From Adiantum capillus-veneris (lineage: Eukaryota > Streptophyta > Polypodiopsida > Polypodiales > Pteridaceae): DNA of 64,000 nucleotides. The notes beneath the pieces are model-generated. The model was not told the DNA's origin, did not search any database, and saw only the letters and a list, made by a program, of their open reading frames with translations. Location: contig CM043969.1 in the NCBI GenBank assembly GCA_014529385.2, forward strand, positions 30,400,946 through 30,464,945. The letters run 5' to 3'. Made by a program: the position numbers and the translations under genes. This document shows positions 45,610 to 56,456 of the stretch, in pieces (the first letter of the stretch is position 1; every line of letters begins with the position of its first letter).

Positions 45610-47108
45610 GCGCAGTGTTTGTGCTTTTTTTAATCACCGTTGTCCGCATCCTAGCCGCTCAAAGCTAGGTGGTGTCCCTTGTTCATTTCCCATGGCCAGC
45701 TCGACGTGCACAGTCCTGGTGTTGAGGCCGTCGGGGTCCGTGTTGCGCTTTGCGCTCTTCAGTATGATTGAGTTTGTCAAAGACTCCAAGGAAATTAATA
45801 GAAACTCCAGATTGTTGATAACTGAACTTGAATCTAGGCAGTAATGACGTGGTTGAGAAGGTTGTGGTAAAATAGTCCTTGCCACATATTCATTGGATGA
45901 TGACAAAGAGTAGTTGACTTGGATTCCATTCTACTTATTTCTTGCTTGTCTTCGTGACACTAGTTTAGTAACCTACCGGGACATAAAAGTGTCCTTTCAG
46001 GGTTTTGGAAAAAAAATCAATACGCACAGTATATGTGTGAATTTTAAAAAATCCTTACATGAGCTTCAAACTAAGAACCCATGCCAACTTTGAAAAATAA
46101 GTAACATGCCCGTCTCTTTATTTTTTGGTGAGGACAAGCTTCCAAAGCCAAGCTAGTGCTACATCTTATAAAAAACAACATACTGTCAGGGTTACCCCCA
46201 TGGTCCATCATATATAAAATTGTTCATGCTACAAACCTAGTTTTCCCATGAACCTCAATGGGTTCTTAGTCTTAGTATATGGTTACTATAGCCACAAAAA
46301 CTCTTAAACTACGTGTATAATTAGATACAAAAAGTGGCATTTTTTGCATTCTACTAACCTATTTTCTGTGTTTGCTTGCGTACATCCATATTTTGCACTG
46401 TATAACATGTCTATTGATATAGCTTGATACTCCACCCTCATATTGGCACCCAAAACTATCAAATACATGCAAACATGTCTTATTATGATAATTTTAGACA
46501 CAACCACAAGACACAAAGACTGCAAGAACAAAAAAACTAGGTTCCACATTGTGGCCATCTTATCCTCCTTGAAAAATAGCTACTTATAACCAAAGTGGGT
46601 TTGTATGCTTGGATATGGACCTAATCTAGAATTTGACAATGTTCATTGGATGTAATGACCAATATTGAGCATAATACATTTCTAATTCAAAATGAAAGCG
46701 ATTTTGATAAAGTGAAATTTTCTTTTCGACTTTGGATTTTTAGCTCTTTGGGGTATTAGGGTCCCCAAAACTCATGAAAGAAGCCTTACGTAGTTACGAG
46801 GCTATATGCACAATCAATACTATCTTTATACAACATAAACATATCATTTCATGAAAGTGTAAATTCCCTCTCTAAAACTGTATTTGATAATTGGGCAACA
46901 ATTTGAATATATACACTTTTCATGCCTTAGAAGCATTATAAAACCTTTAGAATAGCAAAGACTAACTGTTGAGCTTATATGTGAAGCTACTCAATATATG
47001 GCTTCTCTATATATGGCACCCAGGTCCCCTCTATATATAGATCATCTCATGTGTGTATTCTACACACTTTGGGGTTCTATTTCTGTGCTCTCTCTTTCTC
47101 TCTCAACA

Positions 47109-47120
47109 TGGTATCAGAGC
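47109..47120 (+). promoter_or_regulatory. Primer-binding site, initiator tRNA-Met type
   Basis: TGGTATCAGAGC starts at the first base after the LTR. It is the standard primer site of most plant copia and many TRIM elements. Confidence 0.9.
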
Positions 47121-47164
47121 AGTACGTTTTTGTTTTTGATTTTTCTCCTGATCAAAAACAATTC

Positions 47165-47930
47165 TGCAGAAACTATCCGCCGAAGGCATCAGAATTGATG
47201 TGGTCTATAACTTTGCAGAAGGAAGTTTTTTTCAAATTCTGCACCAATTTTGAGTTATCGTTCGCGGACTGCGTACATGTCCGAAAAGCAAGTTTCGTTT
47301 TATGTATTTGATTTTTTTGCTATTTGAAAACGGTTTTGCGGAAACTACATGCGCGAGAGACCGGAATCAATGTGGTCTACAACTTTGCAGAAGAAAGTTT
47401 TCTCAAATTCTGCACCGATTTTGAGTTATCATTCACGGACTGCGTACATGTCCGAAAAGCAAGATTCATTTTATGTTTTAGATTTTTCTGCTAATTGAAA
47501 ACGATTTTGCAAAAACTACCTGCCAAAGGGACCAGAATCGATGTGGTCTACAACTTTGCAGAAGAAAGTTTTTTCAAATTCTGCACCGATTTTGAGTTAT
47601 CGTTCGCGGACTGCGTACATATGTGAAAAACAAGTTTCGTTTTATATTTTTGATTTTTTTGCTAATTGAAAATGATTTTGCAAAAACTACCCGCGTGAGG
47701 GATCGGAATCGATGTGGTCTATAACTTTGCAGAAGAAACTAACCGCTGCAGGCGTCAAAATCGATGAGAAACTATTCGCTTGAGCCATCGGAATCGATGT
47801 GGTCTATAACTTTGCAGAAGAAAGTTTCTCTAAATTCTGCACCGATTTTGGGTTATCGTTTCGGACTTCGAATATGTTTGAAAATCAAAATTTTACTTTT
47901 TGCTTTTGATTTTTCTCATAATTGAAAACT
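47165..47930. repeat. Tandem array, period about 172 bp, about 4.5 copies
   Basis: Units share GATGTGGTCTA, ACTTTGCAGAAG, TTCTGCACCGATTTTGAG and GGACTGCGTACAT. They begin near 47169, 47343, 47515 and 47688, with a partial fifth at 47772. All stops and frames differ, so it is not coding. Confidence 0.85.
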
Positions 47931-48129
47931 TCTCAATTATGTTTTTTCTTCATCAATCATATATTTGTTACTGACGTAACTTTGCTGCAGAAGCCAGTTA
48001 CATATCATTTGGATTCAGTCGAGCCGTTGATGCTCGTCCAAATTCTATCGAGCTACTGTTGGTACATGATCTTTTGTTATATGATATACTCGTTCATTGA
48101 TTCTCGTATAATTATTCTTTTAGAGATAT

Positions 48130-48610
48130 AGTTTACGTTGTTTTATTGATAATTTCTCATTGATACCATAGTGATTTTGATGGTACCATGATGATGTTTT
48201 GTTAATACTTTGGTCATGGTGATTTTTGTTGATACCATGATGATATTTCATTGATACCATGGTTATTCTCGGTGATGCCATGATGATATTTCGTTGATAC
48301 CATGGTTATTCTCGGTGATTCCATGATGATATTTCATTGATTCCATGGTGATTTTTGTTGATACCATGATGATGTTTCGTTGATACCATGGTTATTCTAG
48401 GTGATACCATGATGTTGTTTCGTTGATACCATGGTTATTCTCGGTGATACCATGATATTGTTTCGTTGATACCATGGTTATTCTCGGTGATGCCATGATG
48501 TTATTTCGTTGATACAATGATTATTCTCGGTGATATCATGATGCTTTTCGTTGATACCATGATGATTTATTCATTTTTATTGATACAATGATGATACTTT
48601 GATGGTATTC
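48130..48610. repeat. Minisatellite of GATACCATG units
   Basis: About eight imperfect 57-bp units built from TTGATACCATGGTTATTCTC and GGTGATACCATGATGAT. Confidence 0.85.
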
Positions 48611-49079
48611 ATTGATCACTACGTTGATAAATGTTGTTTTATGTAGTATATACACATATCATTTGCATCACGTAATCACACATCTTGTACTTTTACGTTC
48701 ATACTTTATATACCATATGTTGTCGTGCGTATAAATGTCGTCAAAAGAGTGGCGTCGTGAACCATCTCTTATGGCATTGTGAACGTAATTATTTTACTAA
48801 GGATGCTAATAATTTTCATGACTATGTTTTTTTTGAGTCTATGATCTATGTAGGATTGATCAAAGAATTGATTTTATGAAGACAAACTTGGTGACAATAA
48901 AAGATTTATGAAGATATGTTTGGTGATGCCATATTGATGACAACATGAAGACATGTTTGGTGATGGGACATTGATGACAAGCTACATAGCAGATTCACGG
49001 AGACACTTTTGATTACAAGCTAATCGATAGCCTTTACACCTCTTTATTGAACCTTTGTATTCATTATTGTATTTGATAG

Positions 49080-49185
49080 GATAGGAGTAATGTAACTCCT
49101 TATAAAACATTCATTGTAAAAGGAGTGATGTAGCTCCTCATAAAATATTCATTGTAAAAGGAGTGATGTAGCTCCTCGTGAACAT
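49080..49185. repeat. Three 42-bp repeats with small inverted repeats
   Basis: AGGAGTGATGTAGCTCCT-type units (GGAG...CTCC stem) recur at 49083, 49120 and 49160, separated by ATAAAA(C/T)ATTCATTGTAAA. They end shortly before the 3' LTR. Confidence 0.7.
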
Positions 49186-50118
49186 TTGTATATTCAATGA
49201 TTTTTATAATATAACGGTGGGTGTATATAGAGATGTGGGTTTTTCCCTTGATCCCCCAAGGGTTTTTTCATCCACAGTTAGGGACCCTTATTTGAGCGGG
49301 GGTGTTGAGCTTATATGTGAAGCTACTCAATATATGGCTTCTCTATATATGGCACCCACGTCCCCTCTATATATACATCATCTCATGTGTATATTCTACA
49401 CACTTTGGGGTTCTATTTCTGTGCTCTCTCTTTCTCTCTCAACACTAACTATGCAGGACCCTAGAAGCCACTTAGAGGCGTCCTATGGTGGTCTGTGACC
49501 AGTTTTATGAAAAATGGTAAAACCGAACACATGTTTTTTTGTTTAAGACAATTTAGGTTGGAAAATCCTTGTCAAACACAATGTTAAAACCGAAATCAAT
49601 AGCCCAAAAACTTCCAAGCTTTTTTCAGCTCATAAGCTATCTTTGTGAATATTAGAAAATCTAAAACCAAATTAGCATCTCCTGTAATAAATCTAGGAAA
49701 TTGCTTGGTTAATAGGACATAAAAGTGGCAAGATATGCAGAAGTTATTCAAGAAATCAAAGTGCTAATAAAAACGCTTGGACGCAAGCAACACTTGGAGG
49801 ATTGGTCTAGGACTACTTGTGCCTTTTTTTCAGCAGATGGAATGCTTAGGACGGGGGAAAATCTTGGCCATCAGTAAATAAAAGATCTCAGAAGGACAAG
49901 ATTATGGACCTTGTGTGTCAAGGAGGAGGAAGCGGGTTGGTAGGGGTGGCAGTGGCTGCCCTGATAGCCATTATAATTATAGTCCCTGGATGATGTCATG
50001 GCTCAACAAGAACATGACAAGACCTTGTAATTTTTTGGGCTGCTCAATATAATTCACTCACAATTGTGAGTTTTTGCTAAAAAAAAGGACATAAAAGTGT
50101 CATGTTACCAATCTAGTG

Positions 50119-50501
50119 TTAATTAATTAAGGCATCATATTTGATGATAGTTGTCTTTTTGTCTTTTTCTCCATCACCCTTTTTAACCAATAGTTAGATG
50201 TTTGAGGACAATTTTTGGACCATAAAATATTTTAAGCCTTTTTTGATTGTTGATAATGTTGATACGAGGAACCTCGTTCTCACGTTGCTACTAGCTAGAT
50301 CACAAGCTACATCCCTTTAGTTTTTGAAATGATGAACCTTTTCATCTTGTTGTATATCAATACATATTTTATGGATCAAAACATATGCAGATGTTACACA
50401 TAGACCATTGTTCTGATAATCAAGCTGGCTAAGGTCTTCAAATATTTGTCTATTTGTTTGTGGATAGTTATATATAAATATTTTAAAACAACAACAATGA
50501 C

Positions 50502-50540
<39 letters not shown>

Positions 50541-51456
50541 TGTGTCTTTTATGTCAACTTTGGAGGTGCTCCTTAAAGAGGACTTTGCAAGGAGCAATCA
50601 ACAAAGCATTAATGTATTATCTTTAAATGATCGGTGAAAGAAGAAGATGATGAAGCGACCATCATTGAGATAATATTTACTGTCATCTACAACAAAGCAA
50701 ATTAATGCAAATAGCTCATAGGGATTTACTCACATAGGGATGACCCACATAGAAATGTATCTTCAAAACCCTTACAAAAGAAATAGAGGCAATCTTCATA
50801 TTCCATCACCCACAAAGTGAATGATTAAAGGAAAATCAAAACCAAAACAAAGCTATCATGTATGAGAAAAATGCAAACTTGCTTGACGTAAGTTTTAGAC
50901 ACTACCCTTGAGGCTCGGGATGCCTGAGAGGTAAGACCTCTGCCTAATCATCATCAAATTAGTTTAGTCAAATGCACGCCATTCAAGGGAAGCCCTTAGT
51001 ACTACTTTTGCAAAACACCTTGCTCTACTTACCTCGCAACTACATACTTGAAGCTCATACTATTACGTTTTATTCACTTGACAACCATCATCACTTTGCT
51101 TGTTTTTATCACTATAGCATTTCAATTTTTTGCCTTTTTCAAATAAGCCTCGGTTTAGTGGGGTAACTTTTGGTTTTAAGACAAGGTTTAAGCCTTACTT
51201 ACATCTCACACTTATGCATCCGCGGGGTATTTCTGGCTTGCATGTGGGAAGTTTCGCTTAAGACCTTTGCTTTTGCATCTCACTTTTATGAATCAAGAAT
51301 ACACTACGGTAGTGATGCATGTTTCTCTGTTCTCTCTCGCTCGTTGTGTGTTTCGGCTATGAACAAGGGTGTCTTGTGCATCCTTCAACACTAGCAATCT
51401 TGTGGGTTTCCTTGTTCATGAACGATTAGGATAGAACTTAGGTCTTGGGAAAATAA
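50119..51456. other. No gene recognised
   Basis: AT-rich DNA with a (CA)n run at 50506-50535. Short frames only, with no domain, terminal repeat or RNA gene that I can support. Confidence 0.55.
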
Positions 51457-51904
51457 TGTTGAGAAGCCATGAAGTTATCACACGTATTTGTGGGGAACCA
51501 TCGATTCCTTGACTTGCCAGGAAAGAGAGTTGCAAATGACAAAACGCAAATTTGAAAGGGGAGATGAGTTGCATTTAGTAGTTAAGCAGAAGAATATGAA
51601 AAAGAAAAGGAATCGTGTAGATGCAAGCATTGCGTGCATGATGCATGTGTGCGAAGGAGGGAAGAGGAGAGACATAGAAGAGGGGCCGAGCCACACTACA
51701 ATGAGTTTATGCTTAGGGTTCCTTTATTGTATAAATGAAGGAGATGATTAGTAAATTACTTATTGTAGGGTTATGGACAACCACTCGATCTTTACCCCAA
51801 CAATCTCCCACTTAAAGACCAATGTGGCTCTAAGTTAGTATGTACACTCGTGCACAATAGTAGCTTCACCCTTGTACAGTTGTGTTCATCCTGCACCCAT
51901 TAAC

Positions 51905-52366
51905 TCAATGTAGAGTGAAAATTGATCCCAATCTCTTTCTAAGAGCATCCATTGGGTTTTCATCAGTGTGGACCATGATAATCTCCATCCATTTATTCGT
52001 CAAAGTAGCTTGGATGAGATGGTACCTCACCTCAATGTGCCTTGGAGTGAAACATGGGATTCCTTGTGCCAAAGCAATGACACTCTGACCATCACAACGC
52101 AAAATTGGAACCGGGTGAATGTCTAAGTCTCCTATTAGATGCACCAACCATACATCTTCCTTGTTGTAATCTGACACTACAATGTATTTAGCCTCTGCAG
52201 TAGAAAAAGATGTACAATCTTGGAGAAATGGCCTCCAAGAATTAGCTTCACCTACAAATAGGAATATGTTGCCATATGGAGATCTTTGGCTATCTTTGCT
52301 ATTACCAAAACATAAGCACTTTCTCATTTTACCCTTCAAACACCCAAGGATATGTTTCCGTACCAT
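51905..52366 (-). pseudogene. Copia RNase H
   Basis: Minus-strand frame with the copia RNase H landmarks: SWRPFLQDCTSFSTAEAKYIVVS (Glu of STAEAE-type motif changed to Lys), CDGQSVIALA (the Asp) and RHIEVRYHLI. It is followed by a short C-terminus. Usual copia order, just before the polypurine tract. Confidence 0.85.
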
Positions 52367-52601
52367 CCAATGCTACTTGCAAGGATTAGCCATATACCAA
52401 CTAACCCTCTCCTTTCAAACGCAATGTCTGGCCTTGTAGTTACCATAGCATACATGAGACTACCTATGGCACATTTACTATTTCTACTCTCTGCGTATCT
52501 AAATTGGGAGAATCTTCCTTGCTTAGTTTTAAATATGACAAAAGTGGTATACTCAATGCCTTTCCCCCTTGTATATTGAAATTCTACAAGAACTTGTGGA
52601 T

Positions 52602-53337
52602 TTAAGATTCGTGAGACAACTCAAGAAAAACCTTTTTCCTGTCTCTCTTGATACACATACCAAAAAAGAAATTTTCTTCACCCAAATCCTTCATAGCAAC
52701 CATTCTACTTAACAATTGCTTCAGTTTATCAATCTCCTCAATGGAATTTCTTGCAATTAGTATGTCATTTATATATAAGATGATAATGAGTAGCGAACCA
52801 TCACAAAATTTGCATGTATACAAGTAGTGATCCTCCTGACTCCTTCTAAAACCTTGGGAGGGACCTCATTACAACACCAAAATTTTAATACAATTGACTT
52901 GAACCCTACTTTAAGCCATAAGCACTTTCTTGAATTTTGTGTAGAAGCTCCTCCTTGCTAGGAGGCTGCTCAAAACCTTTAAGTTGATTCATGTAAACAT
53001 CCTCTTCTAGATCCTCACAAATAAAAGTGATCTTCACATCTATTTGGATAATCTCCATGTCTTGAATGGCTACTAGTTCAAGCAATGTATGCATTTTAGT
53101 CATCTTGACCACGTGTGAGAAGATTGCATTAAAATAAACCCCCTTTTGGTGCTTGAACCCCTTAACAACCAATCTTGCCTTGTACTTAGGCTTAGGATCC
53201 TCAGATGTAAACTTCTTCTTGTAAATCCATTTGCAAGGTAAGCTTTCCTTTTGGAAACTCAACTTAGTCCCATGTCTAGTTACTAACAATTGAGTTATAC
53301 TCTGATTGCATATCCGACTCCCACTTGACCTTGTCAT
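52602..53337 (-). pseudogene. Copia reverse transcriptase, active site mutated
   Basis: Minus-strand 53337-52906 carries CKWIYKKKF, KARLVVKGF, DVKITFICEDLEEDVYM and GFEQP. 52823-52602 carries the active-site box as Y-I-N-D where Y-V-D-D is normal (Asn codon 52767-52769), then LLSRMVAMKDLGE. A gap and stops near 52860 separate the two. Inactive. Confidence 0.88.
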
Positions 53338-53753
53338 TCACCTGCACGGATTTTTTGTAACAAGATGGATCACCATAATCAGTCAAAGTGATAGAGTCCA
53401 AACTTGAATGAAACCCCTCAAGTGGATATAAAGATCTACTAAATCATCTTAATGGTTGAATATTGCTCTTTGGCTTGTCAATTAGAGCATTGGTAGTGGA
53501 AGGTGCATCACTAGTTGTCATAAAATTTAATACCTTACCAATGCAAGTGATTTTCTCATATCAAACTGATCATTTAATGTGGGAGAATAAACAGAAACAA
53601 GGGTTAGAATATAGACATGTGCTTATGGATCTATCTCAACACGGGGCCAAGGTTAAAGGGGTCCAAATGAGAGATGGTGTGTCAAAGAGCAAGGCTAGCA
53701 AATGGAACTTAAAGACCTTAGGGTTAGGTTCATTAAAGACCTCCAAAGGTTAG

Positions 53754-55077
53754 TGTTAAAACTCCTTTGACCTTAGGCAAGCTAGGGCTATGCTTGAGGT
53801 GGGAACCCAACCCAAGCTTGAGGTGCTTGTCAAGGTGCTTGAGGTGCTTGTCATCCTTGTTGACTAAGGTGCTTGAGGTGCTTGTCATGCTTGATGTTCT
53901 TCAGGTGCTTTATGGATAAGGTGCTTAAGGTGCCTTATGACTAAGGTGCTTGAGGGGCTAAGGTGTTCCAAACGTCAACAAGTATCCCTACTCATGAGGG
54001 GGCCCTTATTATAGGGGCATGAGAGAGAACACACACACCCTCACACAAGTCAAGCCTTGTCTAAAGAAGCAACAAGGACACATGTCAAGTTTCTTTCCAT
54101 GTTGCCCTCATGGTGTGCCTAAAGCCTATCGGTTGGCCTCTCAAGGGGTCCAATGATAATTTAGCTAGTTAAATTAATTGTTTATACATTTATCAAGTCA
54201 TTTCTCTCAAAGGGGAAAGGGGGATACTTGTCCGAAGGCTAGAATGGTTTCTTGATATACACTATGCATGTGATTGGCTAGGCTTGTAGGGATCCAATCA
54301 AATTCCAGCATGACATACAAGGGGGCGGTCGACCAAAACAAGCTAGGGGTGTGCTTGGGGGGTATAGTCTCTCTCACACACACTCACATGCTCAGAGTCT
54401 TGCTTGGAAAAGTGCAAGAGCTTCATCTCCTTCTCCAAGCTTGTTGAGAAGTTGAGAGCCTACACCAATACTCTTGGCTATGGAATGCGAATCCAACCAA
54501 GAGCCATGCTCCAATGATTAAGCTTGCCATCTTCTCCATCTTCATCACTATGCTATTATGCTATGCTAAGCAAGAAGAGTGATGATAAGTGAGGAACTAT
54601 TTCTTTCTCCTGTGACTATTTCTTCTTTCCTTCCCTACCCTTGTTCCTCGCTAGTTCTCTCCACCTTTGAAGGTGTTTGAGGCCTTGGGATTGAGGCCAA
54701 GGATGGTTAATTCTTTACAAAGATTATGTTATGCTCGTGATGCATGAAGCTTTTTATCTTCATTGAATCAACTAGGTCACAAAGGAACACAAAGATTGTA
54801 TTGTACCAAGTCTCTCCTCATGGGAGAATCTATAATACCAAAGCCTATTGGAGGGGGGACCGGCTCCACATAAATCCAGCCCTCAATCATTGTCAAGTTC
54901 TCTAACTCTCGCTCTCTTGCAAAAGTATTGTTCATGCCAAGTTAATTAGATATAATGGTTATGTTTCTACCGCTAATTACGTTCAACCTCTATGTTCTAA
55001 AAGTAGTCTCATGAAAATTCTCACTCTAATTTTCTTAATTCCGCCAGTCTCAAAGTTCTTAGGCCATTTCCATTACA
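53754..55077 (+). repeat. Probable 5' LTR of another plus-strand element
   Basis: The right edge is well set: CCATTACA is followed by the primer site TGGTATCAGAGC at 55079-55090. The left edge TGTTAAAACTCC at 53754 is my best guess from the TGTTA/TTACA symmetry. It contains a TTG-rich minisatellite and ordinary non-coding DNA. Confidence 0.5.
53812..53975. repeat. AAGGTGCTTGAGG minisatellite
   Basis: About ten imperfect copies of a 12-18-base unit around AGGTGCTTGAGGTGCTTG within the probable LTR. Confidence 0.85.
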
Positions 55078-55078
55078 T

Positions 55079-55090
55079 TGGTATCAGAGC
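55079..55090 (+). promoter_or_regulatory. Primer-binding site, initiator tRNA-Met type
   Basis: TGGTATCAGAGC one base after the probable LTR end. Confidence 0.8.
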
Positions 55091-55478
55091 TAATGGTTTC
55101 TCTTTTCTTGCTTAAGAAGAGAGGTCCTTAGGTTATCCATGAAAGGTTGGACCTATTCATTGCAATAGGGTAAGTGGACAAGGATCTGTTATCTTGGTCG
55201 AGAAGGACTTAGTTTGGGGTACATCATTGGGAACTATAGTCTTAATAATGGAGTCTTCGGGGCTTGCCTTTGGCTTAACCATTATTGAGCTACAAGAAAG
55301 CTCAACAGGAACCATAATCAATCGAGCAACGATAGGCCCTCTCCACTAGTCTTTGCAATCGACAGTCTCTAAACAACGGGTGTGGCTGCTTGAGAACTAA
55401 TTTTCAAAGGTAAAAAGAAGTAGCGACTAAGGTTTTTGAGGGTACCAAAGCACAAAATAATCCATAAGTAAGTTTAAT

Positions 55479-55995
55479 TAGCATGGATGACAATAATCAA
55501 GAGAGTAGAATGAATGTTGATAACTTTGATTTTTCACATGAAGGTGCTAATGATGATGCCCCAATGTTTGTTATTTATCTTGTTACTAGGTTGCAGCAAA
55601 CTATGGGAAACCCTGCTTTGTAAGCTGAAGTTACTCAAAAACTCATGCTTATGGGATTTCCCTTCCTCTCCAAGAGGAGAGTGAGCTTAGAAGGCCTCTT
55701 GATGAGACCCCTAGAAAAATACTATCTCTCATAAGAGAGGAGGAAATCCAAAGAACAAGAAAGAAACGAATCCCTAAGTCCCTCTAAAGATGTGGCTCCA
55801 CAAAGATGACGGTCTAAACGGTCTCCAACTCCTCCCAAGAGGAAACAGTCATATCATAGTCCTCGTCCTCATCATTGCAAAATGGAAGAGAGGAAACAAA
55901 GGAAGAAAAAGGGAATAAAGAGGTCCCCCTCTTCTCCTTCTTCTTCACCTTCCTCCTCTTCCGACAAAAGCAACAACTATTCTCCTAGAGAATAA
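55479..55995 (+). pseudogene. Gag relic with Ser/Arg-Lys-rich tail
   Basis: An ATG at about 55481 opens a short acidic N-terminus. After stops, 55680-55995 continues in broken frames with a basic, Ser-rich region (RSPTPPKRK, SPSSPSSS). This looks like the first part of a retrotransposon gag. It ends at the LTR of element D, so D inserted into or next to it. Confidence 0.5.
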
Positions 55996-56013
55996 ATCTA
56001 TCAATGAAGTAAT

Positions 56014-56412
56014 TGTTACGGCATTAGCCGCACATGCGGTCCTGCGGTCCTGCGGAGGTCTAGACACTGCCGATCAGGGTTATGCGGTATGTGGCGGCCG
56101 TAGCGGTAGTTCTTCACTAGATATCATGGGACAGGAGTGTGTGCACCGTTCCCGATCTACGCTGGAGCAGCGGTTGTATATGGAGGGGCATACCTGTCTT
56201 TTGATGTAACTTAACCAATCTCTATGATATTCAGGGCATCTACTGTTGTAACTCTGTGTCTGGATATACATGAATGAAGCAAGAGGTATTCTGGGCTTGT
56301 GTGCTGTGTACTTCCTTCTCTTGTCATTCTATATGTTGATGTTCATATAATGTAGTTGCGGGTAATCATTCCCGTAATGCCTATTGCTCCTGTGCGGGCA
56401 ATAGCCATTACA
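56014..56412 (+). repeat. Element D 5' LTR
   Basis: 399 bp, starts TGTTACGGCATTAG and ends GGCAATAGCCATTACA. The second LTR lies outside the window, so the borders rest on TG..CA ends and on the following primer-like site. Confidence 0.7.
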
Positions 56413-56414
56413 TA

Positions 56415-56431
56415 TGGCGACCACGATGCGT
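56415..56431 (+). promoter_or_regulatory. Element D primer-site-like sequence
   Basis: TGGCGACCACGATGCGT starts two bases after the LTR and begins with TGG. The tRNA was not identified; it is not the initiator-Met type. Confidence 0.5.
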
Positions 56432-56456
56432 GATGGACGACCTGCGATGAATATGC

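Larger units (their letters stand above)
29894..45761 (+). mobile_element. Element B: pol-less LTR retrotransposon, split by element C
   Basis: Plus-strand element with a 5' LTR (29894-31681), a primer-site-like TGGCGATCGC at 31684, an internal region of about 3.55 kb, a purine-rich tract before 35235 and a 3' LTR that starts at 35235 and finishes at 45761. The 3' LTR is interrupted at 37247/45610 by element C. LTRs start TGATAGCC and end GCGCTC-x-TCA. The internal region encodes gag and one unrecognised ORF but no protease, RT or integrase, so it must depend on another element. I found no convincing target duplication. Confidence 0.8.
35235..45761 (+). repeat. Element B 3' LTR, interrupted by element C
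   Basis: The LTR parts are 35235-37247 and 45610-45761. Together they cover the whole 5' LTR plus about 400 bp absent from it (about 36440-36838). The (CA)n tracts at 35645-35690, 36030-36110 and 36180-36250 are much expanded relative to the 5' LTR. The purine-rich AAAAGAGGATGGCTAA just before 35235 is the candidate polypurine tract. Confidence 0.8.
46967..49444 (+). mobile_element. Short-LTR (TRIM/SMART-like) non-autonomous retrotransposon, young
   Basis: 2478 bp with two 142-bp LTRs (46967-47108 and 49303-49444) that start TGTTGAG and end CAACA and differ at only 3 sites. A perfect 5-bp target duplication CTAAC flanks it (46962-46966 and 49445-49449). The primer site TGGTATCAGAGC (47109-47120) directly abuts the 5' LTR and matches initiator tRNA-Met. 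The purine-rich GAGCGGGGG abuts the 3' LTR. The internal 2.2 kb has no gag or pol and is largely three tandem-repeat arrays. It is longer than typical TRIM elements but has TRIM-size LTRs. Confidence 0.92.
45958..50118. mobile_element. Second, diverged TIR element, split by the short-LTR element
   Basis: Ends CACTAGTTTAGTAAC and, inverted, CACTAGATTGGTAAC, with GGACATAAAAGTGTC motifs near both ends (45979, 50088). The left interior (GGGTTTTGG..., ATGAGCTT, CTTCCAAAG) follows the same order as 39230-39390. Without the nested element (46967-49444 plus one CTAAC) it is about 1.68 kb. The flanks (GTGA left, TTAA right) do not match, so the target duplication is lost or one end is altered. No transposase seen. 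Confidence 0.75.
51457..53450 (-). mobile_element. Truncated Ty1/copia element (3' half)
   Basis: Minus-strand relic: RT, RNase H, polypurine tract and 3' LTR. The LTR is probably 51457-51802 (TGTTGAGAAG ... CCCCAACA on the plus strand), preceded on the minus strand by the tract AAGTGGGAGAT that is typical of plant copia elements. gag, protease and most of integrase are missing to the right, where traces fade near 53450. Confidence 0.8.

Noticed and set aside
48130-48610. Regularly spaced repeats that look superficially like a CRISPR array.
   Set aside because: Units are imperfect, directly adjacent and lie inside an LTR element of a plant; there are no unique spacers and no cas genes.
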